64,000 nucleotides of DNA from a virus. Each line of letters opens with the position of its first letter. The first letter of the stretch is position 1. Under the pieces are notes generated by a model. That model was not told the origin of the DNA. It saw nothing but the letters and a program-made list of their open reading frames with translations, and ran no database searches. The translations under genes were made by a program, and so were the position numbers. The stretch is taken from positions 118,121 through 182,120 of the IMG/VR virus record IMGVR_UViG_3300006112_000008. One strand, given 5' to 3'. Positions 1 to 7,939 of this stretch are shown piece after piece.

Positions 1-55
1 CTCATAATATTAGATATGTTGGTTATACTAGAATATTTTAACCTTTTTAAAGAAG

Positions 56-367
56 TTAGTCCACCTCTTCTGGGTTATCCACAAATCTTAATCCGCATCT
101 CCAGAGTACATGCGCTATGTCATCACTGATTTCATCCACGATGTCATTGTCTAATTCCCAAACAGCACAATGTATCAACTCATCCAAAAGAGTAGCCAGC
201 ATCTCCTTAGGTGATTGATCTGGATCTACAACCACAGTTTTACCTTTGGCTTCTGGGTTATCCGTGCGCCCTCTGTTCTTGGTTTCATTAATCAGATTAG
301 GTAGCAATAGGAATTTATACCTTCTGCCTCTTACTGTGATAGAATGAATATTCTCTAGCTGTTTCAT
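56..367 (-). CDS. Hypothetical protein, degenerate metallopeptidase-like
   Basis: A 103-residue protein. Its C-terminal half (about residues 62-98) has the layout of a small phage protein family with an HExxH-type zinc site followed by an acidic helix and a VLWRCGLRF-like end. Here the first histidine of the motif is aspartate (DELIH), so zinc peptidase activity is doubtful. No signal peptide or membrane segment is seen. It is divergent from the replication-initiator-like gene that starts at 548. The family link is pattern recognition only; function unknown. Confidence 0.55.
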   Translation of the reverse strand: MKQLENIHSITVRGRRYKFLLLPNLINETKNRGRTDNPEAKGKTVVVDPDQSPKEMLATLLDELIHCAVWELDNDIVDEISDDIAHVLWRCGLRFVDNPEEVD

Positions 368-547
368 AATGTATTTGCAGACTAGGATACTCTATAAACC
401 CCTATATTGGAAGCGAGGATTTCAAGGGCCACCTAGTCTATTAGATAGATCCCTCTTTTTAACATCTCTCTCCTACACATTCCATCATCCAAAAGATTCC
501 AGTACAGAGAATTTGACAACCGTGCTTTCTGTGGATAATTTGAGCCC
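368..547. other. Divergent intergenic region with a 7-bp inverted repeat
   Basis: This gap separates divergent genes. It holds a perfect inverted repeat, GACTAGG at 380-386 and CCTAGTC at 432-438, with a 45-nt loop. Because the next gene encodes an HUH-type initiator, a nicking site or operator here is possible, but nothing in the sequence proves it. A plus-strand frame from 369 is open but shows no protein-like composition. Confidence 0.35.
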
Positions 548-1915
548 ATGCTTTCAGAAGAAGAGTTAGCCGGACAATTGTGTGGGGTGGACATGAAACC
601 TAACCGCCCAAGGGATAGGGTAATTAACGAATGGTTGGCTTTAGGGGCGAACAGGTGTATGAACAAACCCCTAGACTATTCTCCCACCTCTAGAGCTGAA
701 GTAGACCCTACAAATATGCGCTCTATAATTGCTGGTTGGGATTATCTCACTCCTGGTGAAAGTTGGAACATACTTAGAATACTAGAGAAAGAAGTTCAGG
801 GTGAAGGTAGATCTGGTAATCATGGAATCATTTACTATCCTGCATGGGGTATGAAGCGTAAGAACCAATTTACTCGTTGGTGCTCATTTGTTGCTCTTAC
901 TGGTGATAGCCTGTTGAGCTCTGGTTCTCTCTTAAACAGTATGCTCTCATATAAGAAAGGAGTTTGTGGTAAGAATCTCAAAAGCAAGACTCTCAACCCA
1001 TATACTACTAGGAATGATAGTACAAAGTGGTTGAATCAGCGTTCGCTCTCTATCTCTGATCTCTTCAGGTCTGGTAAACGTGCTATGACCTTTGTTATTC
1101 ATGAAGATGATGTTCACATTCCAGATCACGGTGAAGAATGGATATCTAGTTTGGACGGTGACTTCAAGAAAACCAGAGGTAGGTTGATGGCATTGAAGCG
1201 CTCTGGCGTTATCTCTGACTACTTCTACAGTCATGAGTGCAGTGCTACTTCTATCTCTAGCCGTGTGATTCATCCTCATACTCATGTGGTGTTCTGGGCG
1301 GATAAAGGTTGGTCAGAAGAGGATATGAGATCTAAACTTAAGTTAGACAAAGCTATTTCTATGGGAATGGCTGGAGATAACAAATATATAACCTGGAAGA
1401 GCAGAACCTCTGAGTTTGAGAACTATCTAGGATACATAACTGGTGTGTATGATTGGAGTGATAGACTGTCCACTGAGTGGAATCCTGATGATGGTGCCGA
1501 GCTGGTTAGAAATGCTCGTGAGATGGCATACTCTGTGGCTTATTTCTTCCTACATACACACAAAACAGGGTGCGGAGGATTAGAGAAGAATCCTGACTTG
1601 CAAAAAAAGCATTCTAAAGATAAAATCGATAGAACTAAATCTTGCGCAAACCCAGAATATGAATCCAGAAGCACTGAAGTCAGGAATGTTAGAAGTATTA
1701 TCTCAGGAGGGAATATCCAAAGAAGCCTCGCTGGGAATAGTGGATACAATACTCTCGAACAAAGAGACTATGGAGTTCCTGGAGAAGACTTCAGCTCTGT
1801 TGAATCAAGTGAGAGAAGAGAGTCTAGAGTTCAGAAAGGGCGTGAAAGAGGCTTTGCTAGAAGAAGGAAAGGACGAAGCATTCATAGAGGGATTCTTCAA
1901 AGAGAGCGAGGTTGA
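548..1915 (+). CDS. HUH endonuclease / rolling-circle replication initiator-like protein
   Basis: Of 455 residues, about 1-370 look like folded protein. Residues near 180-260 follow the Rep_1 (plasmid rolling-circle initiator) order: a hydrophobic strand (AMTFVIH), an intervening helix, a YFYSHE strand, then HPHTHVVFW, which matches the metal-binding HUH motif HPHxHVxx. A later NYLGYITGVYDW segment is where the catalytic tyrosine helix would lie. Such proteins nick and covalently join one DNA strand to start replication. The last 85 codons overlap the next gene and are rich in R, S and G, as expected for an out-of-frame read, so the functional protein may end near 1650. The usual lysine after the active tyrosine is not obvious. 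Confidence 0.6.
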   Translation: MLSEEELAGQLCGVDMKPNRPRDRVINEWLALGANRCMNKPLDYSPTSRAEVDPTNMRSIIAGWDYLTPGESWNILRILEKEVQGEGRSGNHGIIYYPAWGMKRKNQFTRWCSFVALTGDSLLSSGSLLNSMLSYKKGVCGKNLKSKTLNPYTTRNDSTKWLNQRSLSISDLFRSGKRAMTFVIHEDDVHIPDHGEEWISSLDGDFKKTRGRLMALKRSGVISDYFYSHECSATSISSRVIHPHTHVVFWADKGWSEEDMRSKLKLDKAISMGMAGDNKYITWKSRTSEFENYLGYITGVYDWSDRLSTEWNPDDGAELVRNAREMAYSVAYFFLHTHKTGCGGLEKNPDLQKKHSKDKIDRTKSCANPEYESRSTEVRNVRSIISGGNIQRSLAGNSGYNTLEQRDYGVPGEDFSSVESSERRESRVQKGRERGFARRRKGRSIHRGILQRERG

Positions 1916-2759
1916 ACTAGAGAAGATTGCAGGAGAGTTCAACGAGAAGACCGCAGGAGGAGAAGCTTCACTCCTCAGGGGACTAGGTGGTATAGGTGAG
2001 GGCTTGGGTAGAGTTTTCAAGGGAGTAGGAGACACCTGGAGAGAAGCAGGAAAGGGTGAGGGTATGCTGCAAGGATTGAAAAATACATTTATGGGTGTCG
2101 GAGAAGAGGCAAATAAGATTCGTCCTGGCTTCAGTGCTTCAGAAGGGGCTGGAGGAGTTCCTGCATCAGAAGCAGCGCATCCAGCTGCGGAGCCTATTAC
2201 ACCTGCAGCAGAACCCACAACTTCCACCCCTCAAGCAACTCCACAGTCAGGAGACCCTGGATTCATGGGTCCAGGATTCTGGGCACGTAGATGGAACAAA
2301 GCAGGCAAGGGGGCCCTCTACGGCGGTGGAATAGGTGCACTGGGAGGTTTACCAGGAGCTTTAGGAGGAGCCGCGCTAGGAGGGGCTGCCGGACTATTAG
2401 GTAGAGCAGGAGTTGCTGGCGTTGGTGCCGGTGCATTAGGAGGAGGAGCTTTACTGGGTAGGTCTATCTCAGGAGATGGGGGAGACTTCAAATATGGTCA
2501 GCCGCCCTGGAACCAACACCAAATGATTCCAGGAATTTCTAACGAGCTGGCTGGTACGGCAGGAGGCGCATTAGGTGCATTGATGCTCAGCAAAGAATTG
2601 GGGCTTCCTCTAGGCACAGTGACTCCTTTACTTTTAGGCGGGTTTCTAGGCCATAAGTTCTTACCAGGCATGATGAACTCTGCTATGGGAGGGGGCAACC
2701 CGTTAGCTAGCTATGGTTATGGTTGGAGCAGAGACGCGATGCCTTCCTCTATCAGATAA
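1659..2759 (+). CDS. Gly/Ala-rich hydrophobic putative virion or membrane-interacting protein
   Basis: 366 residues. The N-terminal ~90 residues are helical and charged, followed by a Pro/Ala linker (about 165-195) and long Gly/Ala/Leu stretches (about 215-270 and 295-345) that could insert in membrane or pack inside a capsid. It starts inside the previous gene in another frame; a stop lies 30 nt upstream in its own frame, so it is not a simple continuation of the initiator. It is first in a run of overlapping genes to 6719. No enzyme motif is recognised. A packaged or internal virion protein is an inference from composition and neighbours. Confidence 0.6.
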   Translation: MNPEALKSGMLEVLSQEGISKEASLGIVDTILSNKETMEFLEKTSALLNQVREESLEFRKGVKEALLEEGKDEAFIEGFFKESEVELEKIAGEFNEKTAGGEASLLRGLGGIGEGLGRVFKGVGDTWREAGKGEGMLQGLKNTFMGVGEEANKIRPGFSASEGAGGVPASEAAHPAAEPITPAAEPTTSTPQATPQSGDPGFMGPGFWARRWNKAGKGALYGGGIGALGGLPGALGGAALGGAAGLLGRAGVAGVGAGALGGGALLGRSISGDGGDFKYGQPPWNQHQMIPGISNELAGTAGGALGALMLSKELGLPLGTVTPLLLGGFLGHKFLPGMMNSAMGGGNPLASYGYGWSRDAMPSSIR

Positions 2760-2761
2760 AT

Positions 2762-3562
2762 ATGGATTTAGACCTCACGGCTTTTAGCTTGGGCTTTAAT
2801 GACCTCCTCAACGAGAAGAAGGGAGATTTCAATAGCTATGTAGACCACCTGGCTAACGAGAATATACTTCCATCTTTCTCAGGGCAGAAGAACTGGAAAT
2901 ATGTGGTTACTCCTGAAGGGTTGAGGCTATCTGATGGTAACCATGTTTACGGCTTTGGATTGAGTGAGTTCGGAGGAGAACTCAAACCTGTTGAAAAACT
3001 CAAAGATATAAATATATTAGACTTTGAGAAAGACAAACTGCACGGAGGCACGGCCCAAATCCACAGAAGTAGCCCGCACAGCATCTATATGACCCTAGCC
3101 ACAGGCAGAGAAAATCCTACATTTGTGTTAGAGCACAGTGAAGGCAGAAACTGGAAATATCTGCCATCTAAAAAGATGATGAAGAGGTTAGAGGCTATTA
3201 AAAATCAAGAATCGCAAGTCATTCCTAAAGTTGATCCAGAAGCACTCTTGAGAGGAGGAGAAGAAGAAATTAAAACTGCAGAATTCAACGGACTTCTAGG
3301 CTCTCCTGAAAATGCGGCTCATCTCATGTTCGGAGGAATCAACAATGTGAGAGGAGCTATGGGCGCAATGGCTTCACACCCTCTACTCACCATAGGTGGA
3401 ACAATTCTTGGAGGGTTGCTCTTGAATCATCTTAGAAAGAAACTTAGCCCTGAATATAATCAGCAAATGCAGGCAAACCCAGGGCAAGAGTTCAATAGAT
3501 CTGTTGGACTTCCATTGCTCGCTGGTGGAGCTCTTGTGGGGTTAGGAGGGGCTTTAAAATGA
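2762..3562 (+). CDS. Hypothetical protein with C-terminal membrane-like segments
   Basis: About 266 residues from the ATG at 2762, which sits 2 nt after the previous stop; an in-frame ATG at 2723 would overlap that gene and is less likely. The N-terminal ~160 residues look globular and soluble. After residue 190 come two Gly-rich hydrophobic stretches, the first beginning near HPLLTIGGTILGGLL and the second near VGLPLLAGGALVGLGG. The end overlaps the next start (ATGA). Function unknown; probably the same process as its operon neighbours. Confidence 0.65.
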   Translation: MDLDLTAFSLGFNDLLNEKKGDFNSYVDHLANENILPSFSGQKNWKYVVTPEGLRLSDGNHVYGFGLSEFGGELKPVEKLKDINILDFEKDKLHGGTAQIHRSSPHSIYMTLATGRENPTFVLEHSEGRNWKYLPSKKMMKRLEAIKNQESQVIPKVDPEALLRGGEEEIKTAEFNGLLGSPENAAHLMFGGINNVRGAMGAMASHPLLTIGGTILGGLLLNHLRKKLSPEYNQQMQANPGQEFNRSVGLPLLAGGALVGLGGALK

Positions 3563-3942
3563 ACGAAGCTATCTCAACAGGCATGGAAGGGTTGGAGCTA
3601 GGAGGTGCGCTGGATTTCTCTAGTTTGATAGGTCCAGGAGAAACAATGCTTCCTGCGGATCTTGCAAAATATATAAAAGCAGACCATGCTCTTTCTCAGG
3701 ATCAAAAGACCCACATATTGAGAATGCTCAACTCACCAGATGTAGCCAGTCATTTGCTCGCCGGAACAGCAGGGGCAGCCTTGGCTCTGGCTGTGGCTAG
3801 GTGGAAAAAGATGAGCGGCACTAGCCAGGTACTTATGAGCTTGGCAGGTTTTGGATTAGGAAATATAATATTAAACAAATTGATGGGTCCCTCGAAATTT
3901 ACACGTTGGGACCCTGATACAGGAACAGTCACAGTACTATGA
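3559..3942 (+). CDS. Small protein with hydrophobic C-terminal half
   Basis: 127 residues, start overlapping the previous stop by ATGA, end overlapping the next start the same way. Residues ~68-110 form two hydrophobic stretches (LLAGTAGAALALAVARW and a segment ending FGLGNIILNKL) separated by a short basic loop. No catalytic motif. The composition matches the flanking genes, suggesting a set of co-expressed structural or membrane-active proteins. Function not recognised. Confidence 0.65.
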   Translation: MNEAISTGMEGLELGGALDFSSLIGPGETMLPADLAKYIKADHALSQDQKTHILRMLNSPDVASHLLAGTAGAALALAVARWKKMSGTSQVLMSLAGFGLGNIILNKLMGPSKFTRWDPDTGTVTVL

Positions 3943-4310
3943 ACTTAACATCTTACGCAAAAACAATAAAAGAAGTATTAGCCGATGATCTTCAGAAGAT
4001 CGGAAGCTCGTTGGAGGAATTCGAGCATGCCCTGGCTAATATCAATACGGCAGAAGGAGCCATGAAGGTTGCGTCTGATCTTAATGTAATGAATGACTTT
4101 CTCATTCGTCCTGCTGCAGGTATTGCAGGAGGTCTTCCTCATTGGGCCATGAACACAAGCGCCGCAGCAGGAGCTGCTGGCGGCATGGCTTTTGACGAGA
4201 TGGAAAATAATGTTTCAGAATTAAATCAAGCCCTAGCCAGAGAGAGGCAGAAGGTACATATGATTAGAAATTTAACCCACAAACTAAAACAAGAACATGG
4301 CCTACACTAA
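3939..4310 (+). CDS. Small helical protein
   Basis: 123 residues. Predominantly helical: an amphipathic N-terminal half, an Ala/Gly-rich middle (about 65-85), and a charged heptad-like C-terminus from residue 90 that may form a coiled coil. Translational coupling with both neighbours by 4-nt and 14-nt overlaps. No family recognised. Confidence 0.6.
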   Translation: MNLTSYAKTIKEVLADDLQKIGSSLEEFEHALANINTAEGAMKVASDLNVMNDFLIRPAAGIAGGLPHWAMNTSAAAGAAGGMAFDEMENNVSELNQALARERQKVHMIRNLTHKLKQEHGLH

Positions 4311-4665
4311 CACAGAAAAAGCAACAGAACATTTTGACTTTGGAACAGCTAGTCCTGACTTCAGGCCTCAGCCCAAGCGCAGCATCCAGAGAGAATTAAA
4401 AGGAGAGATCCTAGATCAGCAAAAAACAGTAGATGCCTTTGAGCAGGCCAAGGGCTGGGCTAAAAAGCCAAAGATGGATCTCTCTATATATGAGTTTCAC
4501 AACATCGTATTAGACCCAGAAAAGCAGCATGATGGTGAAATGCTGTCCAGGCTCTTGAACGACGAGAAATATGTGATCAGCTACTACAAGGATAATTGGA
4601 CTCCTCAAGGAAGTTATAGAGTCTTTGTGATTTACGGAAAAAAGAAGGAAACCTCTAATGAATAA
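4297..4665 (+). CDS. Small soluble hypothetical protein
   Basis: 122 residues, hydrophilic and without membrane segments, unlike its neighbours. The C-terminal third alternates aromatic and charged residues (YKDNWTPQGSYRVFVIY), as in a small alpha/beta domain. It overlaps both adjacent genes, so it is in the same operon. Function unknown. Confidence 0.6.
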   Translation: MAYTNTEKATEHFDFGTASPDFRPQPKRSIQRELKGEILDQQKTVDAFEQAKGWAKKPKMDLSIYEFHNIVLDPEKQHDGEMLSRLLNDEKYVISYYKDNWTPQGSYRVFVIYGKKKETSNE

Positions 4666-5392
4666 TAACAACCAAACAAAAATACCTCTATCTCCAGAAG
4701 AGGCTTATCTTGCTTCTAAGCTTTTTGGCAGAAGCTTGTTCAGTGCTATACAACTTGCAAAAGAACAGGAAGAGGCCACCCGCAGAATGGAAGGTCTTGG
4801 TGGAGGAGACACCTTGAGAATTCCTATTCCTGTAAATACTTTGCACAAAACCAGTGAAGAGGGCGAGGCTTCTCCTGGGTTGATAGGAAGAGCAATCAGA
4901 TTCAACAGAAACCCAATTCGCTCTGTGTTTGGTGGTGAGGCAGGCTTTCACGAAGCCAGGAGAGAATACTTTCAGCAACAGAAGATGCAGATACAGCGTG
5001 AACTTCAGGATGCGCAAAAAGAATATCTCCAAACACTTCAAAAGATTAAGCAGGGTGAATTAGAAACCCCTAACGTGGATGCATTCTGCAATGGATTGGC
5101 TGCAGAAGCGACCATCAGTGAAATTCTTCCTAAAACTGCAGGTAATACTGCAGAAGATGTAGAAATAAGCGATCACAGCCTAAAGAGACTTCTTGGTAAA
5201 GGCCTAGGTATCTTGAAAAAGCCTGTTGACCCTGTTATTGATTTAGGTGCCACAGGATTAATAGGTACAGGCGCAGGTAGTGCTTATCTTACTTATGTTA
5301 TTAAGAAGAAGCTTAGAGAGAAAAATCACGCTGAGGATTATATCTCTAACATTCCTACCAGAGTAGAATTAGAACCTTACAACATAGGATGA
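4658..5392 (+). CDS. Hypothetical protein with coiled coil and single membrane-like segment
   Basis: 244 residues. Residues ~85-135 are Gln/Glu/Lys-rich with heptad spacing (coiled coil). Near residue 200-218 there is a short hydrophobic Gly-rich segment (GATGLIGTGAGSAYLTYVI) followed by a basic stretch, a typical membrane-anchor pattern. It starts 8 nt inside the previous gene and ends in an ATGA overlap. Function not recognised. Confidence 0.6.
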   Translation: MNNNNQTKIPLSPEEAYLASKLFGRSLFSAIQLAKEQEEATRRMEGLGGGDTLRIPIPVNTLHKTSEEGEASPGLIGRAIRFNRNPIRSVFGGEAGFHEARREYFQQQKMQIQRELQDAQKEYLQTLQKIKQGELETPNVDAFCNGLAAEATISEILPKTAGNTAEDVEISDHSLKRLLGKGLGILKKPVDPVIDLGATGLIGTGAGSAYLTYVIKKKLREKNHAEDYISNIPTRVELEPYNIG

Positions 5393-5877
5393 AAATAGAC
5401 TGGAGCGAATTTGAAAGAGGATTTTCCGATATGGAAAAAGAGGGAGGTTTTTTAACCAACCTCTTAACCTCCCGTGTGAGTAAAATATTAGATAATATTG
5501 CACCCAGACCTAATCCAGGAATAGCTCCACTGCTTCCACAAATGCAGGGAAAGTTGAATTTAAACTTAGGCCCTGAAAAAACCATTTTTAATACTCCAGC
5601 TAACGAAGTGCACAGCATAGGCTCTCCTGTTAAAGGGCAAGAAAAGTTAGCAGGACTCATAGATCCTCATGTGCTTAGAAGTGTATTAACAGCAAAAGCC
5701 GTTAAAGGTGCGGTAAATACCATTGCGGGTCCAGACGCACCAGAAACTTCTGAGGTACCTGAAAAAAAGGTTATTTTAGAAACTAAATATCCTGAAATGA
5801 AAAAACTTCTTGAAGATGAGAAGACTAAAGCATATCTTGAATCCTTACTCACAGAGGATTTGAACAATGCAAGCTAA
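5389..5877 (+). CDS. Hypothetical protein
   Basis: 162 residues, soluble, with a helical N-terminus, a Pro-rich middle (about 40-60) and a charged helical C-terminus. Coupled to its neighbours by a 4-nt overlap upstream and an 11-nt overlap downstream. No motif recognised. It lies just before the beta-subunit fragment in the same operon. Confidence 0.55.
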   Translation: MKIDWSEFERGFSDMEKEGGFLTNLLTSRVSKILDNIAPRPNPGIAPLLPQMQGKLNLNLGPEKTIFNTPANEVHSIGSPVKGQEKLAGLIDPHVLRSVLTAKAVKGAVNTIAGPDAPETSEVPEKKVILETKYPEMKKLLEDEKTKAYLESLLTEDLNNAS

Positions 5878-6079
5878 ACAAATCTATATTCCGTCTTTAA
5901 AAATAAAAGGAACATACCTAGAAGAAATCGGCGGAGAAAAAGAAAAAGTGACCTACCCTGGTAAGCCTATAGAGGTAGAGTTAACAGCAGAAGATTTCTT
6001 ATCAGAAGAAGATTATCACAGTGCCTGGATAATAATAACAAGAGCAGTGCAAAAAAAGCTTTCAAATGGAGTTTCCTAA
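5867..6079 (+). CDS. Small beta-rich hypothetical protein
   Basis: 70 residues with alternating charged and hydrophobic residues typical of a small beta domain (IYIPSLKIKGTYLEE; IEVELTAEDFL) and a C-terminal helix. Its last 14 nt overlap the start of the RNA polymerase beta fragment, so the two are probably translated together. A polymerase accessory role is possible but only inferred from position. Confidence 0.5.
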   Translation: MQAKQIYIPSLKIKGTYLEEIGGEKEKVTYPGKPIEVELTAEDFLSEEDYHSAWIIITRAVQKKLSNGVS

Positions 6080-6719
6080 AAATACCAGAGATTTTTTTGA
6101 TCCGCATGCACTGAATAAGCTTATTCAGAAACATGTGCTAGAAGGTTTTAAGTCTAAGTTAGGGCAGATAGAAACAAACGACCACAAGTTAGAGGTAGAG
6201 AACATAGAGATACACCCAAAGCCATTCTCTATAGAGGACCAGAAAAAGGCTATCTTAGAAAAGCGTGATCTTACTTACCCAATAAAGGGAGATGTGCACT
6301 TGGTGGATAAACGCACAGGTCAGCGGGTAGAATCCAAACATATTACCATTGCGAATATTCCTTTTGTCACAGACAGGAATACGGTTGTGTATAACGGCAG
6401 TGAGTATGAGCCTATTCATCAGCAGAGATTGCTTCCTGGGGTTTACTCCAGGATTCGCCAAAGCGGAGAAGCAGAAGCTCACATCAATCCGGCCCCTAGA
6501 ACAGGAATGGGCGGAAGAATATTATTTTATCCAGACAAACAACTTTTTGTTTTGATGCTTCAGAACACGCAAATAAAGCTTTATGGTGTGATGAGAGATC
6601 TCGGCGTGTCTGATAGCCAAATGCAAGCCGCCTGGGGAAATGAGATTTATTTAGCCAATAAGAAAATGTACACAGGCGACGAAATAGACAAGTTGTACAA
6701 TAAAATATTTTTAAGTTAA
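6066..6719 (+). CDS. RNA polymerase beta-subunit N-terminal fragment (RpoB protrusion-like)
   Basis: 217 residues. Residues ~70-185 follow bacterial RpoB in order: LTYPIKGDVHL aligns with the early beta strands; ITIANIPFVTDRNTVVYNG aligns with the IPxMTDxGTFxING segment; then QQRLLPGVYSRI (cf. SQLHRSPGVxF), a strand-rich stretch including GGRILFYPDKQLFV, and a DLGVSDSQMQAAW helix (cf. ALxxTxEQIxxxF). RpoB would continue for ~900 more residues, but this gene stops. The next part of beta appears to be the minus-strand gene 10167-10859. I infer a split phage RNA polymerase, as known for phiKZ-like phages. The remaining beta and beta-prime parts are not in this window. Confidence 0.75.
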   Translation: MEFPKNTRDFFDPHALNKLIQKHVLEGFKSKLGQIETNDHKLEVENIEIHPKPFSIEDQKKAILEKRDLTYPIKGDVHLVDKRTGQRVESKHITIANIPFVTDRNTVVYNGSEYEPIHQQRLLPGVYSRIRQSGEAEAHINPAPRTGMGGRILFYPDKQLFVLMLQNTQIKLYGVMRDLGVSDSQMQAAWGNEIYLANKKMYTGDEIDKLYNKIFLS

Positions 6720-6722
6720 AAT

Positions 6723-6753
6723 TTGCAACCCTACCGTGTCAGAGGTATATATT
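6723..6753 (+). promoter_or_regulatory. Promoter-like TTGCAA-17-TATATA
   Basis: TTGCAA at 6723-6728 and TATATA at 6746-6751, preceded by GG, are 17 nt apart, just after the beta-fragment stop. The gene at 6774 follows with a strong AGGAGG at 6757-6762. This suggests a new transcription unit starting after the operon. Confidence 0.55.
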
Positions 6754-6773
6754 AAGAGGAGGTGAACACACAC

Positions 6774-6995
6774 ATGAATAAAAACGCATACGAAATCAGA
6801 TTAGACATTCTTATGGACGCTCACAGGTATTGTACTGAATTATTTCAGCACAAAGCCTCTGCGTTTATGGCGGCAGCTGAGAAAGACAATAAGGTTGTTT
6901 CACCAGAAGCAATTGAAAAGCTATATCCATCAAAAAAGGAAATCATCAGCACTGCAGAAATGTTTTATGAGTTTGTGGGAGGCAGCCACAAATAA
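6774..6995 (+). CDS. Small hypothetical protein
   Basis: 73 residues from the ATG at 6774, which lies 11 nt after a strong AGGAGG; the GTG at 6762 overlaps that site and is a poorer start. Helical, soluble, no motif. It has its own promoter-like sequence and precedes the structured leader of the next gene. Confidence 0.55.
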   Translation: MNKNAYEIRLDILMDAHRYCTELFQHKASAFMAAAEKDNKVVSPEAIEKLYPSKKEIISTAEMFYEFVGGSHK

Positions 6996-7028
6996 AATAT
7001 TGCATACTAACAAACAATAAGTAATAAT

Positions 7029-7112
7029 AACTATCAGCAATGGAGAAACCTTATGTTTCTCTGGATTAGTAATCCTAGTCTGTTGCAAGGGCATAATCCA
7101 TTGTTGATAGTT
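7029..7112 (+). promoter_or_regulatory. Multi-hairpin 5' leader RNA of the 7142 gene
   Basis: A 16-bp closing stem (7029-7044 with 7097-7112, one G-U pair) encloses GAAAC/GTTTC (7045-7059), GGATT/AATCC (7063-7075) and a short TGC/GCA hairpin (84-93 of the same block). This cloverleaf-like fold ends 29 nt before the ATG at 7142. It may stabilise the mRNA or control translation of an abundant protein. A weak TTGCAT-16-TAATAA lies at 7000-7027. Confidence 0.6.
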
Positions 7113-7141
7113 CAACCAAAAACAAACAACAATTAAAAATT

Positions 7142-7657
7142 ATGGCTACCACATATTCAGTTCGTAAAAACGCTTCTGGCGTTACAGCCGACAATCAGAT
7201 CGGTGGACTCATCACTTCTCGCTACGAGAAGGCTAGCATGGCCTTCGGCACTATTCCTGCCGGAAGCTACAATTGCGGCGACACCATCAGCTTTGATGAT
7301 GTTGACAGCCGTTATATCGTTGAGGCTCACGTCACGGCCCACCTCGGTGGCGGTGTGATCGCTCTTGATGTTGTTCCTGGAACGGATCTCACCGCAGGTC
7401 CTCTCGCGCTCAACATTGGTACAGGAGCCACGGGCGCTGGTACAGGCGGAACGGGAACTTATTCCAACAACAACCCTGGTCCTTTGCTCAGCTATGTAAT
7501 TTATTACATCCGCGGTAACGGCACCCAAGGTTCAGCCGGATCCACGAATCCTAACGTTGGTGGTTCTGCTGGTGATCTCCTTCAGGTCACCGTGTCCGCT
7601 AGTGCAATTGTTACCAAGGATTCTGTTTCTAACACAGAAACAGGCCCTACTGTCTAA
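7142..7657 (+). CDS. Probable abundant small structural protein (decoration/fibre type)
   Basis: 171 residues, rich in Gly, Thr, Ala and Asn, beta-strand-like with low-complexity Gly/Thr linkers (about 95-115). Its codons are clearly more GC-rich than neighbouring genes, it has a folded leader, an A-rich unstructured stretch before the ATG, and a strong terminator right after. All point to high expression. A capsid-decoration or head/tail surface protein is the best guess; no family is recognised. Confidence 0.6.
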   Translation: MATTYSVRKNASGVTADNQIGGLITSRYEKASMAFGTIPAGSYNCGDTISFDDVDSRYIVEAHVTAHLGGGVIALDVVPGTDLTAGPLALNIGTGATGAGTGGTGTYSNNNPGPLLSYVIYYIRGNGTQGSAGSTNPNVGGSAGDLLQVTVSASAIVTKDSVSNTETGPTV

Positions 7658-7683
7658 TCTTTAGACCAGTTAAAAAAGAATGG

Positions 7684-7717
7684 GGGTGTGGAGAAATCCA
7701 CACCCTTATTTTTTTAT
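7684..7717 (+). terminator. Intrinsic terminator
   Basis: GGGTGTGG (7684-7691), loop agaaat, CCACACCC (7698-7705), then a T-rich run. Ends the 7142 transcript. Confidence 0.9.
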
Positions 7718-7726
7718 AAAAAGCAC

Positions 7727-7754
7727 TTGCGCGTAGCTAGAGATCGTATATATT
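7727..7754 (+). promoter_or_regulatory. Promoter-like TTGCGC ... TATATT
   Basis: TTGCGC at 7727-7732 and TATATT at 7749-7754 (16-nt spacer), directly after the terminator and 38 nt before the ATG at 7792. It resembles the TTGCAA/TATATA signal at 6723. Confidence 0.5.
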
Positions 7755-7791
7755 AATTCTCGTCAGTAACACTTAAACAAATAATAAACAC

Positions 7792-7938
7792 ATGGAAGAA
7801 TCAAAAGAATCCCAAGTATTTCGTCTTGTTCAAGAGCTTGAACAAACCAGGAAAAATAAAAAAGCCGAGATGCAGGCTTATAACGAAGACATCAAAAGAA
7901 TCAACGCCGAGATAAAAGAATTATTAACCAAGGAATAA
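7792..7938 (+). CDS. Small coiled-coil protein
   Basis: 48 residues from ATG at 7792, preceded by AAACAC. It is almost entirely charged helix with heptad-like leucines and isoleucines (FRLVQELEQTRKNK). One nt separates its stop from the next ATG, so the two coiled-coil proteins are probably partners. Function unknown. Confidence 0.55.
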   Translation: MEESKESQVFRLVQELEQTRKNKKAEMQAYNEDIKRINAEIKELLTKE

Positions 7939-7939
7939 T

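Noticed and set aside
369-569. Plus-strand 66-codon frame
   Set aside because: Composition is not protein-like, and it overlaps the start of the HUH gene; no start signal.
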